Assembly: GCA_022845955.1 (NCBI GenBank)
Contig: AP025576.1
Coordinates: 3,286,001 to 3,350,000 of the forward strand
Direction: 5' to 3'
Source of the DNA: Lachnospiraceae bacterium
GTDB taxonomy: Bacteria; Bacillota; Clostridia; Lachnospirales; Lachnospiraceae
DNA length: 64,000 bases
Each line of letters begins with the position of its first letter. Within the stretch, counting starts at the first letter, position 1. The notes beneath the pieces are model-generated. The model did no database searches. It saw nothing but the letters and a program-made list of their open reading frames with translations, and had not been told where the DNA came from. This document shows positions 1 to 9,754 of this stretch, piece after piece. The translations under genes and the position numbers were made by a program.

Positions 1-1
1 G

Positions 2-3000
2 AAACAGCTCCAGCTCCTAAACCAGTCCCGTCTGGAAACCGCAAAAAATGGCGGGTATACCGACATCAACCCTCACGGGGATGTGGAAGCCCAGATGGAA
101 GACCACTACATGCGGATCACCGGGATCATTGGCTACAACAACCATACCTATGACCGGTACCACAATGAAGCCGGCCTTGATATCCTTGACGACCTGGATG
201 TGACCCGGCTGGTGGATGCGGCCCATATCACGGACGACTACATGCAGTGGATCTCAGACCAGGATGGCGATTACGATATCCAGGATATGACCCGTACGGA
301 CCTGGCGCTCGCGAAAGCGGAATCCTGGATCAATCAGGACAACTATGAGAATACCCACATCGTCCTGATCACGGACGGAGCCCCTTATGGCTATGGTTCC
401 GAAGGGACCGTGACCTATAAGTATGAATCATCCACGTATACGATGATGAGTGCGCAGAATGCGAACGATGCGCTTCATACTGCTTATACGATGAAGAGCA
501 ACGGGGCGACCATATACAGTGTATATCTTGGTTATGGAAACGTGGAAGACCTTAACGCTGCGTTTTCAACAGGGGATATTTACAGGGTCCCGATCCCGGG
601 GGAACACATCACCTCGATCTTTTTGAGTATGGTTTCTTCGGACTATCCCAGGAATGGACAGCTGCAGTATTCCAACCAGGCACAGGGGACTGTGACCTAC
701 CCTTTTAACTATAAGTTTACGTTTAGTCCTACCCCACAGGACCATTTCGGCAAATACATTTATCTGCCGCAGGATGTGAACCAGATCATCCAGGATGTCT
801 CATCCCTGCCCGGCAAGATCGATGCCGAAGGCTCTAAAAACCAGCGTGGATATGCAGGACCGACATCCTATATCCATGATGAGATCACAGATCCGTTCCA
901 GATTTCCGATACCACCGGCATCCGGGTTTACCAGGTCCCCCGTATTCCCGTAAACCTTGGAGCAGACGGTATCCCGACGGATATCAATGATGACGGAATC
1001 GTAACTGAATTCCGGTGGGGCGAACAGTATGTCGAAGATGAAGAAGGGAATGTGACAAGCGAATGGATCGATATTTCTACAGATCCGATGCTTAACATCT
1101 CTGTCAAGAACAACATCGTAGAAGTAACCGGCTATGACTATGAACTGAATGCGGTAACCGACTACGATAAGGACTTTTATGCTGCATGGGTCGAAGATGA
1201 TGCAGCCGTGTATGAACCGGGTGACTATGGCTATAAGCTTGTGGTGGTTATCCCCATGAACGCGAAGATCACCTTCGGCGGCAATGAGATCGAAACCAAC
1301 AACAGTGATACCTCCGCTTTCTATCCTTCCGAACCTACGGGGTACCAGAGCGAGGATCCGGATGGGGAAGATTATCTGCCGCGGTGGGAAGATAACACAA
1401 ACCTGAACCCGGATGGAAATGACTATATTGACAAATATCCGGTACCTTATGTTGACCTTGCCATCAACTACCGGATTCCTTCTGATGAAATCCTGATCTA
1501 TGCCCCTCAGACCGCCCTGATGGAGAACCTGGTGACGGATGGAAACAATAACATGTGGTATGTGGACCCGGCCTATTCGTCCCTCCAGACGATCCGGGAT
1601 AACGCATATGATGAATATGTCAACGCTTCGGCTGCCTATAACGATGCCATGAAAGCATCCGCTGCCGAACCGGAAAACCAGGAGCTGATCACGGCAGTGG
1701 CAGAAGCGCTGGCAGATTATAATGAAGCAAAGGAAGCATACGAAGAAGCACAGGCATCTTTCGAGACAGTGGAATCTTATATTCCTGATGGTATCAATAA
1801 TGCCTATGTGGATATTTCCTATCAGCTGAAAGATCCTGATGGAGCAAATGTGGGGACACTAAATATTCCTCATGGTACTCCGTACATCGTAACAGATGGA
1901 AAGGGAAACTTGAACTGGTCATTTACGGAACAGCAGATCACAAAGAGTGGCAAGTATACCATTGAATGTACGGTTACCCCCGTTGATACGGTAAGGGCTC
2001 CCGGAGGACATGTGGCTACATCTGCTGATTCAGAAGAGCTTCAGGACAGTATTGGATACATTTCTACGGAGTATTCTGCGACTGGTTCCAGCGCTTCCGG
2101 TACGCAGACAGTAAAGAAGATAATAGAGGAAACTTCCGCTCACATTTTCCAGCTTCATATCACTGGTGTGGACAGCCGGCTGCAGAAAGGACAGGCCCTG
2201 GACTTCAACCAGGGAAATGAAAACCTTTTGAGCACCGAAAACGTTCATATCGGCAGTTATGAATGGGTATGTACGGATGGTGTGACGGAATCCCTGGAAG
2301 AAAATGAACCTGGTGTGACCGGGTCCCTGATGGTTGGAGGCGGGATCACCGTGACCTCCCAGATCCCGGAAAAGGCCGAAGAAGAAGGCCTGGTTCAGGA
2401 TGTGATGGGGACGACAGTGACGAATGTAGAGGATGGGGAGTATATCCCTGTCTCTGTCCTGCTTTCCAGGAATGTCGGGAACCTGAACAAGTCCGCGTCC
2501 GACCAGGACCAGGTAAAGCAGACGCTTACCTATATGAAGGACGATGACCACCTGTACGGGGAGTTTTCCTCCGTTGTATGGGATCATGAGTGTGACATCG
2601 TGGACGAATGTACCGCGAATGATTTCGCAGAGTCACAGGATTACGGCACGGCGGAAGATTCCAGCGGCAGGGGGAAAGTAAGGTACCTGATCCATGTACA
2701 GGACAACCCTGTACCGGACATTGAAAAGACGACCAGCACCCCGGGGATCACCCGCGGGGAGGACATCAAATGGAACATCCGCCTGGATAATGACAACAGG
2801 GCGAAGAACCCCCACCAAAGGGCGACACAGTCCTCCATGGTGGATATCCTGCCCTATGTGGAAGACGGGCGGATTGACCCGGCGACGAACCACGAAGGCA
2901 GCCAGTTCCATGGTAATCTGTACTATAAGTCCATCGTTGTGGACTATTCCGATTCCCGGACTGCTCTGGATACGTTCAACAGTGGGAAAGGGAAGCTTTA

Positions 3001-5803
3001 TTACACAACAGATACCAAAGTCCGTACGGCGGACGAAGCCCAGATCCTGGGTACGGCTGCGTCAGGGAATATTTCCTGGCAGGAACTGGATGGATCTGTG
3101 AATGGCAGCACAGTTACATTCACCGGATGCCCTGACAATGCGGTGGCGATCCGGCTGGATACAACGATCGGCTGGCAGGAAGGCGTAAGCATCGACCTTA
3201 CGGCAAACCTTACAGACCAGTCCGTACAGGAAGCCGGTGACTATTACCATAACCAGGCAGGCGTGATGAACGGGAACGGCATCACAAACTCTGAGGTGGT
3301 TGCTACCACCGTTACGAACCTGTATATTTCCGGCACGGTCTGGGAAGATTCGGACTTCAACGGGCTGATGGGAAACAGCGAGCCGAAAATCGGCGATGTG
3401 ACCGTAACCCTGTATGTACCGTACGATCCCAGGAATGGAGGAGCCCCCGGCCGGACGGTGGAGGGCGTGCAGCTTTCCAGGGCGTATAATACGGAAGGCG
3501 ATAAATTTGCCCCGGTACTGATGCTGGAAGACGGTTCCTTCCTGTTCGACGACGTCCCGGCGGGGACCTACTATGTGGTCGCCGATACGGTACCGGATAA
3601 GTACGAAGTGACGAAGAAACAGACAGGCGCGGGAGATACCAATTCCGCCAAGATCGACTCGGAAGCGGAAGAGAAGATCCTCCCTGCAAACACAGACGCA
3701 GAAAGACAGATTGCAAAATCTGTATGGATTAAGGAAATTCATGTAAATGATGCAGGTGTCCCTGACCAGAATATCGGACTGAAGAATATTCAGGGGACGA
3801 TCACGGTAGGGAAGACGCTGGATGAGATCTATTATCCGAGTTCCATGACAGAAGGGGAACGGGCGGAATATAATGTATCTTTCCTGTTCCAGTTAAGGAA
3901 TACCGGTACCGGGGAAGTCTTTACACAGAGCATCACATTAAATGAAGATACCATGAGCGAGCAGAACGGACGTCCGCAGGTATGGGCTGAGTTCAACAAT
4001 CTCGATCTGGGAACCTATGAATTAACGGAAGTCAGCAATTCGCAGTATGCGATCAGCAGTGTGGATTCTGACAGCCCAAATGTAAGATATGACCAGAGTT
4101 CCGGGAAGATAACGATCCCTGTTACCTCCGGGGAATTTGAGTTTGAAGTGAAGATTGACAATACCCTGGAGAAAGACCCGCCCGGCGGGGACCAGGGGAA
4201 TACGGCAAACTGGATCAACATGAGGATCCCGGTGAGCCTGGAAGTGGTCTATGTCGGGGATGACCCGATTAGTGACCAGAGCGCAGTGAAATATAGCTTC
4301 AGCCAGAACGACTTCGCGCCGAGGAAGGGCGGGGACATCATCGTGACCTATGACGATGGTTCCACGATCAGCCTTTCTGAAGGGACGCTGAAATTTGACC
4401 AGCTGACGCTTTCCCCGGATACGGTGTACAACACCATGAATTCCGGGAATGACAGAATACCTGTAACGGTATACTACAGCGAAAAGGGCCGGACAGTATC
4501 TGACAGTTTCCGTGTGGGTGTAGACCTGAAACCGATCCATAAGTTCCAGATTAACTTTGATGCGAACGGCGGATCCTTTGCGGACGGCAGCTCCAGGAAC
4601 ACGGTAATGTTCGGTTATGACGAGAGCACCGGCAGCAATTTTGTTACATCCGGTGTGTATAAGGATGTCGCTAACGGCGGACTGAACAGCAGGGGTGAAT
4701 CGTACACCTTTTCCGGATGGAATACAGCTTTCGATGGGTCAGGAATTCAGTACAATGACCTGACAGCTTTAAATGCTGTTGGTGCTGACTCCGGGGTATC
4801 GGTACTCACTCTATATGCGAACTGGAAGACGAATGTCACGTTTGATGCGAACGGTGGTACACTGGCAGGCGGCGTTACAGATGCCGAGAAGGCAGTCGTT
4901 GGCAAAGCTTCGGCTGCGATACCTTACAGTGTGAATCAGACGGCGGCGACAGGTCTATATGGTAACCGCACGAATTTTACCTATGTTCTCTGGAATACCA
5001 AAGCTGATGGTACCGGCACGAACATTGAGGATTACGGCAAGATTACAGGACCCGTGACATTCTACGCTATCTATTATCAGTCAGATTATTATTATACAGG
5101 AGCACCCCAAACATTTAGAGTACCCGTAACAGGCTGGTATAAAGTCCAGCTTTGGGGTGCTAAAGGCGGAAATGATACGGGTACAGGCGGAAAAGGTGCT
5201 TATGTTTCGGGTGAGGTTCACCTTGAAGCAGGTACAAATTTGTATGTATATGTTGGAGCTCCCGGACGGGACAATGTAACAGGTACAGGTGCTGGCTATA
5301 ATGGCGGTGCTAATCCTGGTTCATCTGGGTGGTCCGGTGCTGGAGGCGGAGCAACAGATATACGAACGGTTTATGGAAACTGGAACCAAAATCTAAATTC
5401 TCGTATTGCTGTCGCTGCTGGCGGTGGCGGAGGTGGAGCCAATGGAAATGGTGGCTACGGCGGAGCACTTGTTGGAGGCAGTGGTACAGGAGGTTCTGGA
5501 GGAACACAGACAAGTGCTGGTAATGGCGGCGGATTTGGATATGGCGGAACACCTTCACCCGATGGTGGCGGAGGAGGTGGCGGCTGGTATGGTGGCGGTG
5601 CTGGAAACGGCGATGCCGGTGGCGGTGGCGGTTCATCGTATCTGTCCGGATTCGATGGATGTGTAACAAGCTATACCGGATATACGTTCCGTAATGGTGA
5701 TATGCTTGCGGGAAATCAGACAATGCCTACCCCCGAAGGTGGCACAGAAGTCGGACACTCCGGTGCCTGCCGTGCAAGGATACAACTTATCAGTGTTGAT
5801 TAG
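2..5803 (+). CDS. giant surface adhesin-like protein (3' part, start outside window)
   Basis: The frame is open from base 2, so the gene begins upstream; about 1933 residues are visible. Near the N-terminal end is a von Willebrand factor A-like segment with the strand HIVLITDG. Further on are a Cna-B/SdrD-like domain (starting ISGTVWEDSDFNG near residue 1110), two InlB B-type repeats (INFDANGG and VTFDANGG) and a C-terminal Gly-rich domain (about residues 1720-1900) with many GGGG runs. No LPxTG sorting signal or C-terminal membrane anchor is seen. Such proteins are normally secreted or surface-attached adhesins; the ligand cannot be told. The next downstream gene is a relaxase remnant, so the adhesin may belong to the mobile region. 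The InlB/tail segment is duplicated in inverted orientation at 7650-8099. Confidence 0.85.
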   Translation, partial: KQLQLLNQSRLETAKNGGYTDINPHGDVEAQMEDHYMRITGIIGYNNHTYDRYHNEAGLDILDDLDVTRLVDAAHITDDYMQWISDQDGDYDIQDMTRTDLALAKAESWINQDNYENTHIVLITDGAPYGYGSEGTVTYKYESSTYTMMSAQNANDALHTAYTMKSNGATIYSVYLGYGNVEDLNAAFSTGDIYRVPIPGEHITSIFLSMVSSDYPRNGQLQYSNQAQGTVTYPFNYKFTFSPTPQDHFGKYIYLPQDVNQIIQDVSSLPGKIDAEGSKNQRGYAGPTSYIHDEITDPFQISDTTGIRVYQVPRIPVNLGADGIPTDINDDGIVTEFRWGEQYVEDEEGNVTSEWIDISTDPMLNISVKNNIVEVTGYDYELNAVTDYDKDFYAAWVEDDAAVYEPGDYGYKLVVVIPMNAKITFGGNEIETNNSDTSAFYPSEPTGYQSEDPDGEDYLPRWEDNTNLNPDGNDYIDKYPVPYVDLAINYRIPSDEILIYAPQTALMENLVTDGNNNMWYVDPAYSSLQTIRDNAYDEYVNASAAYNDAMKASAAEPENQELITAVAEALADYNEAKEAYEEAQASFETVESYIPDGINNAYVDISYQLKDPDGANVGTLNIPHGTPYIVTDGKGNLNWSFTEQQITKSGKYTIECTVTPVDTVRAPGGHVATSADSEELQDSIGYISTEYSATGSSASGTQTVKKIIEETSAHIFQLHITGVDSRLQKGQALDFNQGNENLLSTENVHIGSYEWVCTDGVTESLEENEPGVTGSLMVGGGITVTSQIPEKAEEEGLVQDVMGTTVTNVEDGEYIPVSVLLSRNVGNLNKSASDQDQVKQTLTYMKDDDHLYGEFSSVVWDHECDIVDECTANDFAESQDYGTAEDSSGRGKVRYLIHVQDNPVPDIEKTTSTPGITRGEDIKWNIRLDNDNRAKNPHQRATQSSMVDILPYVEDGRIDPATNHEGSQFHGNLYYKSIVVDYSDSRTALDTFNSGKGKLYYTTDTKVRTADEAQILGTAASGNISWQELDGSVNGSTVTFTGCPDNAVAIRLDTTIGWQEGVSIDLTANLTDQSVQEAGDYYHNQAGVMNGNGITNSEVVATTVTNLYISGTVWEDSDFNGLMGNSEPKIGDVTVTLYVPYDPRNGGAPGRTVEGVQLSRAYNTEGDKFAPVLMLEDGSFLFDDVPAGTYYVVADTVPDKYEVTKKQTGAGDTNSAKIDSEAEEKILPANTDAERQIAKSVWIKEIHVNDAGVPDQNIGLKNIQGTITVGKTLDEIYYPSSMTEGERAEYNVSFLFQLRNTGTGEVFTQSITLNEDTMSEQNGRPQVWAEFNNLDLGTYELTEVSNSQYAISSVDSDSPNVRYDQSSGKITIPVTSGEFEFEVKIDNTLEKDPPGGDQGNTANWINMRIPVSLEVVYVGDDPISDQSAVKYSFSQNDFAPRKGGDIIVTYDDGSTISLSEGTLKFDQLTLSPDTVYNTMNSGNDRIPVTVYYSEKGRTVSDSFRVGVDLKPIHKFQINFDANGGSFADGSSRNTVMFGYDESTGSNFVTSGVYKDVANGGLNSRGESYTFSGWNTAFDGSGIQYNDLTALNAVGADSGVSVLTLYANWKTNVTFDANGGTLAGGVTDAEKAVVGKASAAIPYSVNQTAATGLYGNRTNFTYVLWNTKADGTGTNIEDYGKITGPVTFYAIYYQSDYYYTGAPQTFRVPVTGWYKVQLWGAKGGNDTGTGGKGAYVSGEVHLEAGTNLYVYVGAPGRDNVTGTGAGYNGGANPGSSGWSGAGGGATDIRTVYGNWNQNLNSRIAVAAGGGGGGANGNGGYGGALVGGSGTGGSGGTQTSAGNGGGFGYGGTPSPDGGGGGGGWYGGGAGNGDAGGGGGSSYLSGFDGCVTSYTGYTFRNGDMLAGNQTMPTPEGGTEVGHSGACRARIQLISVD
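4711..4942 (+). repeat. forward arm of the adhesin inverted repeat
   Basis: This part of the adhesin coding sequence (InlB B-type repeat region) is nearly identical to the reverse complement of 7870-8099. The two arms are about 2.9 kb apart. Confidence 0.85.
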
Positions 5804-5806
5804 TTA

Positions 5807-5856
5807 GAAAAAGGACATGCCAGAAGGGTTATACCCTCGGGACATGTCCTTTTCTT
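5807..5856 (+). terminator. rho-independent terminator after the adhesin
   Basis: The arms AAAAGGACATG and CATGTCCTTTT flank a short loop and are followed by a T-rich run, directly after the adhesin stop codon. Confidence 0.8.
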
Positions 5857-5945
5857 TAACCTATTGAAATAAGATGAATTTCCGCATAACCATTACCTAA
5901 GCGTAGACCCTGGATCATATTACAATTAGTAAACGAAAATCCTGA
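5857..5945. other. short intergenic stretch with no recognised feature
   Basis: I see no gene or clear regulatory site between the adhesin terminator and the relaxase remnant. Confidence 0.4.
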
Positions 5946-7046
5946 AGCAGATACAAGACACACAAAGTTGACCTCACAGGCTGGAACGACAAGGACAACG
6001 CGCTTTTGTGGCGCAAGACATGGGCGGATATTTCAAACGCCTACCTTGAACACGCCGGACGCCCGGAACGTATCGACCACCGCAGCAACGCCGAGCGCGG
6101 CATTGACGAGTTGCCTACCGTCCACATGGGCGTAGCGGCTTGTCAAATGGAGAAGAAAGGTATAGCCACCGAGAAAGGCGAGCTGAACCGGAATATCCAA
6201 AAGGCAAACCGCCTTATCCGGGAAATCCGCGCGCAGATTGGAAAGCTCAAAGAATGGATTGGCGAGCTGTTCAAGGCGCGGGAAATCGCCCCGGAGCAGC
6301 CCACGCAATCCCCCGGCCTTGCAAATCTGCTGATGAAGTATTTAAGCGTTCAGAGAGAAAAGAGCCGGAAGCATTCGCAGAGTTGGCAAAGGCAGCACGC
6401 CGCCGATGAACTGAAAACCGTTGCAAAGGCGGTAGGCTATCTTTCCGAGCATGGCATTTCTACCCTTGCGGAGCTGGACGCTGCCCTTTCCTCTGTCAGC
6501 GACCAAGCCGACGCTATCCGGGAGGGCATGATGGAGATTGCCAAGAAGCGCAACTGGAAATACGAAGGAAAGACTACGCTGTATCAGGCACTGGAGCTTC
6601 ATCGGTTGGTGTATGCAAGGATTCCTGACAACGAAAAAGATCCCTCTGTGGAAGCTAAGTATGAGAAACACTGGCAGAGAGAAAAAGCGGATTATGATAC
6701 TTGGGTAAAAGCTGCCCCTGCTCGTCGGGCTGCGGCGGAAAAGGCGATGCAGGAGATGAAATTGGAGGCGGAGTATCAAGAAGCAAAGCGTCAGATTCGA
6801 GCCGAGAAAGAAGCCAAGCTTCGGCACCAGTATGAGGAAAAAACGAAAGAGGTGGATGACTGGTTCAATGCTATTGCGTCCGCTCAGGACGGCACTGTTT
6901 ATAGTGATTGGCATGACTCTCGCATCCCCGTGGATGGAGTAGATGCTGACACCTACCGCCGCAGAGAGTTCCTGCGAGATGAAAAGAAAGACCAATATCG
7001 AAAAGAATATGAGGAAGCTCTCCGCGAGTTGGATGATGATGAATGA
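5946..7046 (+). pseudogene. MobA/MobL-family relaxase, C-terminal remnant
   Basis: The frame is open from about 5946 and has no good ATG or ribosome site; family-like sequence starts at VDLTGWNDKDNALLWRKTW (about 5967). The N-terminal HUH relaxase domain with its catalytic tyrosine and histidine triad is missing, so the protein cannot nick DNA. What remains is the charged, helical C-terminal part (for example GIDELPTVHMGVAA). Relaxases of this family start conjugal transfer of plasmids and integrative elements. The remnant lies between the two inverted copies of the adhesin tail. It could also be a translated fragment from the TTG at 6006, but that has no Shine-Dalgarno site. Confidence 0.75.
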
Positions 7047-7077
7047 TTGAGAGTGGATACAAGCAAAATACCGTTGT

Positions 7078-7122
7078 ATGATAAGAGCGCAAGCAATCTG
7101 TTGATTGCTTGCGCTCTTATTG
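7078..7122 (+). terminator. long perfect hairpin after the relaxase remnant
   Basis: An 18-bp perfect inverted repeat (ATAAGAGCGCAAGCAATC with its complement) around a 4-nt loop. It lies just downstream of the relaxase stop codon and probably acts as a terminator. Confidence 0.7.
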
Positions 7123-7289
7123 GCTTAACGAGCAAATAATTAACATTTCATTGGAAGGCAGAAAGTACACAACAAGGATAAACACTTTGGGACACTTTGT
7201 CCCAAAGTTTATTAAAAGAATATTTGAAATGCCATCCTACTCTTGGGTGGGCGTGGTTTTTCACTCGCTTAAAATCGGGAAACTATTTC

Positions 7290-7480
7290 ATTTTGTCCAG
7301 AGCTAATTTGTACCATGCGTCATCGGCTGTGGCTGTCAATCGGATGTCTTTTCCCTTGGAACGAATTTTTGTAGTTTTGCAATCGGATCATCCTGTATGG
7401 AGTATGCTACGTACTTGCTATTGATAAGGTCCATCAGATAAAAGCGGGTATCAAATGGATTATCTGAAGTAGTCAATACA
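7290..7480 (-). pseudogene. degraded gene fragment, unknown
   Basis: On the - strand, two adjoining frames read as protein: one containing DNPFDTRFYLMDLINSKYVA and QDDPIAKLQKF, the other RLTATADDAWYKLALDKMK before a stop. A single frameshift near 7365 would join them. There is no start codon or ribosome site. I do not recognise the family. It looks like debris from an earlier insertion. Confidence 0.35.
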
Positions 7481-7487
7481 AATTCTT

Positions 7488-7613
7488 GTAATCTACATCA
7501 AGGTTTACGAAAACGGCAATATCAGCGTGAAATTCAAGTTTACTGACGAGTTTCACAGAATTGTCGAATACATTGAAATTAACATTTCTGAAATTCCCGC
7601 CGCGGCGGGCTGA
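7488..7613 (+). pseudogene. short C-terminal fragment, possibly a site-specific recombinase tail
   Basis: An open frame without a start codon reads YIKVYENGNISVKFKF, then TDEFHRIVEYIE, and ends at TGA 7611. The lysine-rich beta strands followed by a short helix are reminiscent of large serine recombinase C-termini, but the fragment is too short to be sure. A GC-rich hairpin (GGCGGGC TGAT GCCCGCC, 7604-7621) overlaps its end. Confidence 0.3.
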
Positions 7614-7649
7614 TGCCCGCCACACCATTTCTGGCAGTGTGTTTTCCTA

Positions 7650-8099
7650 ATATGAAACATTCATATGGAATATGTTCCGGTAATTGGTACCTTAAACACC
7701 TGGTAACTGCCTGTGTAATTATAAATACTCTGGTAGTATACTGCGTAAAATGTTACTGGTCCTGTAATCTTACCATAATTTTCAATTCTGATACCTGTAC
7801 CATCCGGTTTCGTATTCCAGTATACATAAACATGGTTTGCTTTGTTTGCCGTAAGGCCTGTAGCGGCAGTCTGATTTACACTGTAAGGTATCTCAGCCGA
7901 AGCTTTGCCAACGACTGCCTTCTCGGCATCTGTAACGCCGCCTGCCAGTGTACCACCGTTCGCATCAAACGTGACATTCGTCTTCCAGTTCGCATATAGA
8001 GTGAGTACCGATACCCCGGAGTCAGCACCAACAGCATTTAAAGCTGTCAGGTCATTGTACTGAATTCCTGACCCATCGAAAGCTGCATTCCATCCGGAA
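7650..8099 (-). repeat. inverted, truncated copy of the adhesin InlB-repeat/tail region
   Basis: Read on the - strand, 8099-7870 matches 4711-4942 of the adhesin gene with about three mismatches. The following 220 bases are diverged but clearly homologous: WNTKPDGTGIRIENYGKITG against WNTKADGTGTNIEDYGKITG in the adhesin. The copy ends with PITGTYSI and a stop near 7650, before the Gly-rich domain, and has no start codon. It resembles a silent cassette of the adhesin C-terminus or the remains of a second adhesin gene. The two copies point towards each other and flank the relaxase remnant. Confidence 0.85.
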
Positions 8100-8367
8100 G
8101 AAGTTGTACTTTTTCTTACGGCTTTTTTCAGCCCATTTCAAGCAATTTCAGCCCAACATCAGCTCATTCCATTTTCGAGCAATTTTTCTCAATTCATGGT
8201 TCAATTGGACTCCAGTTTTTCATATGATTTTCGGCTTACATTTCTGATGAAGTGTTTCGCCTGATTTACTGTGGGGAAGCCCCTGATTTCTCTTTTTCAT
8301 CCCCTCATTAAACGCAAAACAGACTGAAGCAAAGTCACTATCGTTTTTTCATAATCTTCAATTCTGT
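8100..8367. other. intergenic AT-rich stretch
   Basis: No gene is supported here. It contains near-repeats of TTTCAGCCCA/TTTCAAGCAA. The stretch marks the junction between the inverted adhesin copy and the gene mosaic that follows. Confidence 0.35.
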
Positions 8368-8391
8368 CATATTTCCGTATGGACAATGAAA
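8368..8391 (+). promoter_or_regulatory. shared leader element, copy 1
   Basis: CATATTTCC followed by GTATGGACAATGAAAA, 49 nt before the ATG at 8417. This is one of at least ten copies found before genes of this region. Confidence 0.6.
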
Positions 8392-8416
8392 ATTATCAAT
8401 TAGGAAGGAGTAGAAG

Positions 8417-8587
8417 ATGGAGACTACAGAGAAAATTAAACGCCCTCCCATAATATTTTGCTCTATTTGTGGGAAGGAAATTCTGCAGCACGAAGATTTT
8501 GACTATAGCCAGTCTAAAAGACATTCAACAGTGTACTGGCATAAGAGATGTTATAACAAGGCGAGGAGGACTAATCATGGAGAATAA
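8417..8587 (+). CDS. small CxxC zinc-finger-like protein (56 aa)
   Basis: A short frame starts at ATG 8417 behind the ribosome site GGAAGGAG. The product contains FCSICGKEI and later WHKRCYNKA, a Cys/His arrangement (CxxC...HxxC) typical of small zinc ribbons. Leader copy 1 lies upstream. The stop overlaps the ATG of the next gene (8577), so the two are probably translationally coupled. Its role is unknown; DNA or RNA binding is possible. Confidence 0.6.
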   Translation: METTEKIKRPPIIFCSICGKEILQHEDFDYSQSKRHSTVYWHKRCYNKARRTNHGE

Positions 8588-8861
8588 ACGTATTGCAGTT
8601 TTACCTATTGTTGAGACTCCTGAAAACTGGGAAGGAGAAATTCATGCAGGATACGCCTTAGAATATGCCCCCGAGGGCTATGTCTCAGTTTATTCGGTGG
8701 AAGATTTCGTATCCGCAGGAGATAAGGTCTATCTTTTTCCGAAGCAAAAACCCGGGAAAAGGGGACATCGTGAGAAAACGACTTATGAAGTATTATGTGA
8801 GCTTGCAAACGAAGCCGTTTCCCGTGGATATGAGATTGAAGTGGCTTTCGTGACAAATTGA
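8577..8861 (+). CDS. hypothetical protein (94 aa)
   Basis: The ATG at 8577 sits behind GGCGAGGAGG and overlaps the end of the upstream zinc-finger-like gene. The protein starts MENKRIAVLPIVETPENWEG, is rich in aromatic and charged residues, and shows no membrane segment. I do not recognise the family. It is the second gene of a small operon under leader copy 1; an AP2-like gene follows 13 nt later. Confidence 0.6.
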   Translation: MENKRIAVLPIVETPENWEGEIHAGYALEYAPEGYVSVYSVEDFVSAGDKVYLFPKQKPGKRGHREKTTYEVLCELANEAVSRGYEIEVAFVTN

Positions 8862-8874
8862 AGGAGTGGCATAA

Positions 8875-9444
8875 ATGAGGAAGTCACTGGATTTAACGGG
8901 GATGAGGTTCGGAAGGCTAGTTGCTGAATACAAAACCTCAAAAAGGGACTATAAAGGATCAGTATACTGGCACTGCCGTTGTGATTGTGGAAATGAGATT
9001 GATGTACCAGCGGATGGGCTGAGGACAGGGAATAACCTGAGCTGCGGCTGCTTGAAACGGATGAACCAGAAACATATCAACGAGACCCTCCACCTGGTAG
9101 ACGGGACATGTCTGGATTGGCTTGAAAAAAGGAAAAGTCGAAGTGATAATACCAGTGGCTGCCAAGGTGTATCCAGATTGAAGAATGGCAAGTACCGGGT
9201 CAACATTGGTTTTAAGGGAAAACGGTACTATCTGGGTGTTTATTCCGACTTGGGAAAAGCGATTGCTGTTCGAAAAAAAGCAGAGGAAGATATCCATGAG
9301 GCGTTTGTTGCTTCTTACCACAAATGGCAAAAATATGCTGAAAATAACCCTGAATGGGCTGGGAAAAATCCTCTTATATTTGAAGTTGTGAAAGACAGAG
9401 AATCAAAGTACAGGGTGATCAATAACATAGGAGAAAGTCAATAA
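8875..9444 (+). CDS. AP2/HNH-type DNA-binding protein, phage-like
   Basis: 189 residues. The N-terminal part has the pattern GMRFGRLVAEY, WHCRCDCGNEI and LSCGCLKR, a zinc-binding module found next to AP2 domains in phage and mobile-element proteins, often related to homing HNH nucleases. The middle (GCQGVSRLKNGKYRVNIGF, then YYLGVYSDLGKAI) is a typical AP2 DNA-binding fold. No complete HNH catalytic motif is visible, so it may bind DNA without cutting. It is the third gene after leader copy 1. Its stop codon at 9442-9444 directly abuts the left end of the IscB insertion element. Confidence 0.75.
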   Translation: MRKSLDLTGMRFGRLVAEYKTSKRDYKGSVYWHCRCDCGNEIDVPADGLRTGNNLSCGCLKRMNQKHINETLHLVDGTCLDWLEKRKSRSDNTSGCQGVSRLKNGKYRVNIGFKGKRYYLGVYSDLGKAIAVRKKAEEDIHEAFVASYHKWQKYAENNPEWAGKNPLIFEVVKDRESKYRVINNIGESQ

Positions 9445-9464
9445 CTCATGACTGAAGTCACGAG

Positions 9465-9754
9465 CTTGGAACAGCTTCCAAGGCTTCCTGTTAGCCGTAC
9501 ATGAGACGGCAGTTGACTAGCCTTGTCCTTTTCCCTGCACCGCAGGGGGAAGGGCAGTCCTGATGCGTTAATACCGCCGCAGACAGAAAAAGCCCTGCAA
9601 AGGGCGGCTCCCATCTGCAGCGCGGTTCAGGCAACGGATGGTCCCTTGAGTGGGGACGACGACCTGGTGCTCCAAGCGCACCGGACACAGGCGAGGGGCG
9701 AACTACCCCGTAAGGGGTCCCGGGGCTTTTCAGTCCCCGGGAAAGGAGGAAGTA
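9465..9754 (+). ncRNA. probable omega RNA of the IscB element
   Basis: A 290-nt GC-rich leader with many short inverted repeats precedes iscB, including CTACCCCGTAAGGGG and CCCGGGGCTTTTCAGTCCCCGGG just before the ribosome site. In known IscB systems the guide-carrying omega RNA lies in this position, immediately upstream of the gene; the guide would come from sequence at or beyond the left end (before about 9445). Assignment rests on position and structure, not on a covariance search. Confidence 0.55.

Noticed and set aside
5329..5723. Open frames on both strands inside the Gly-rich tail of the adhesin
   Set aside because: They are by-products of the repetitive GGN codons and have no ribosome sites.
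5500..5803. LPxTG sortase anchor at the adhesin C-terminus
   Set aside because: No LPxTG-like motif, hydrophobic stretch or basic tail is present.
7613..7999. Forward 128-aa frame
   Set aside because: It is antisense to the inverted adhesin cassette.
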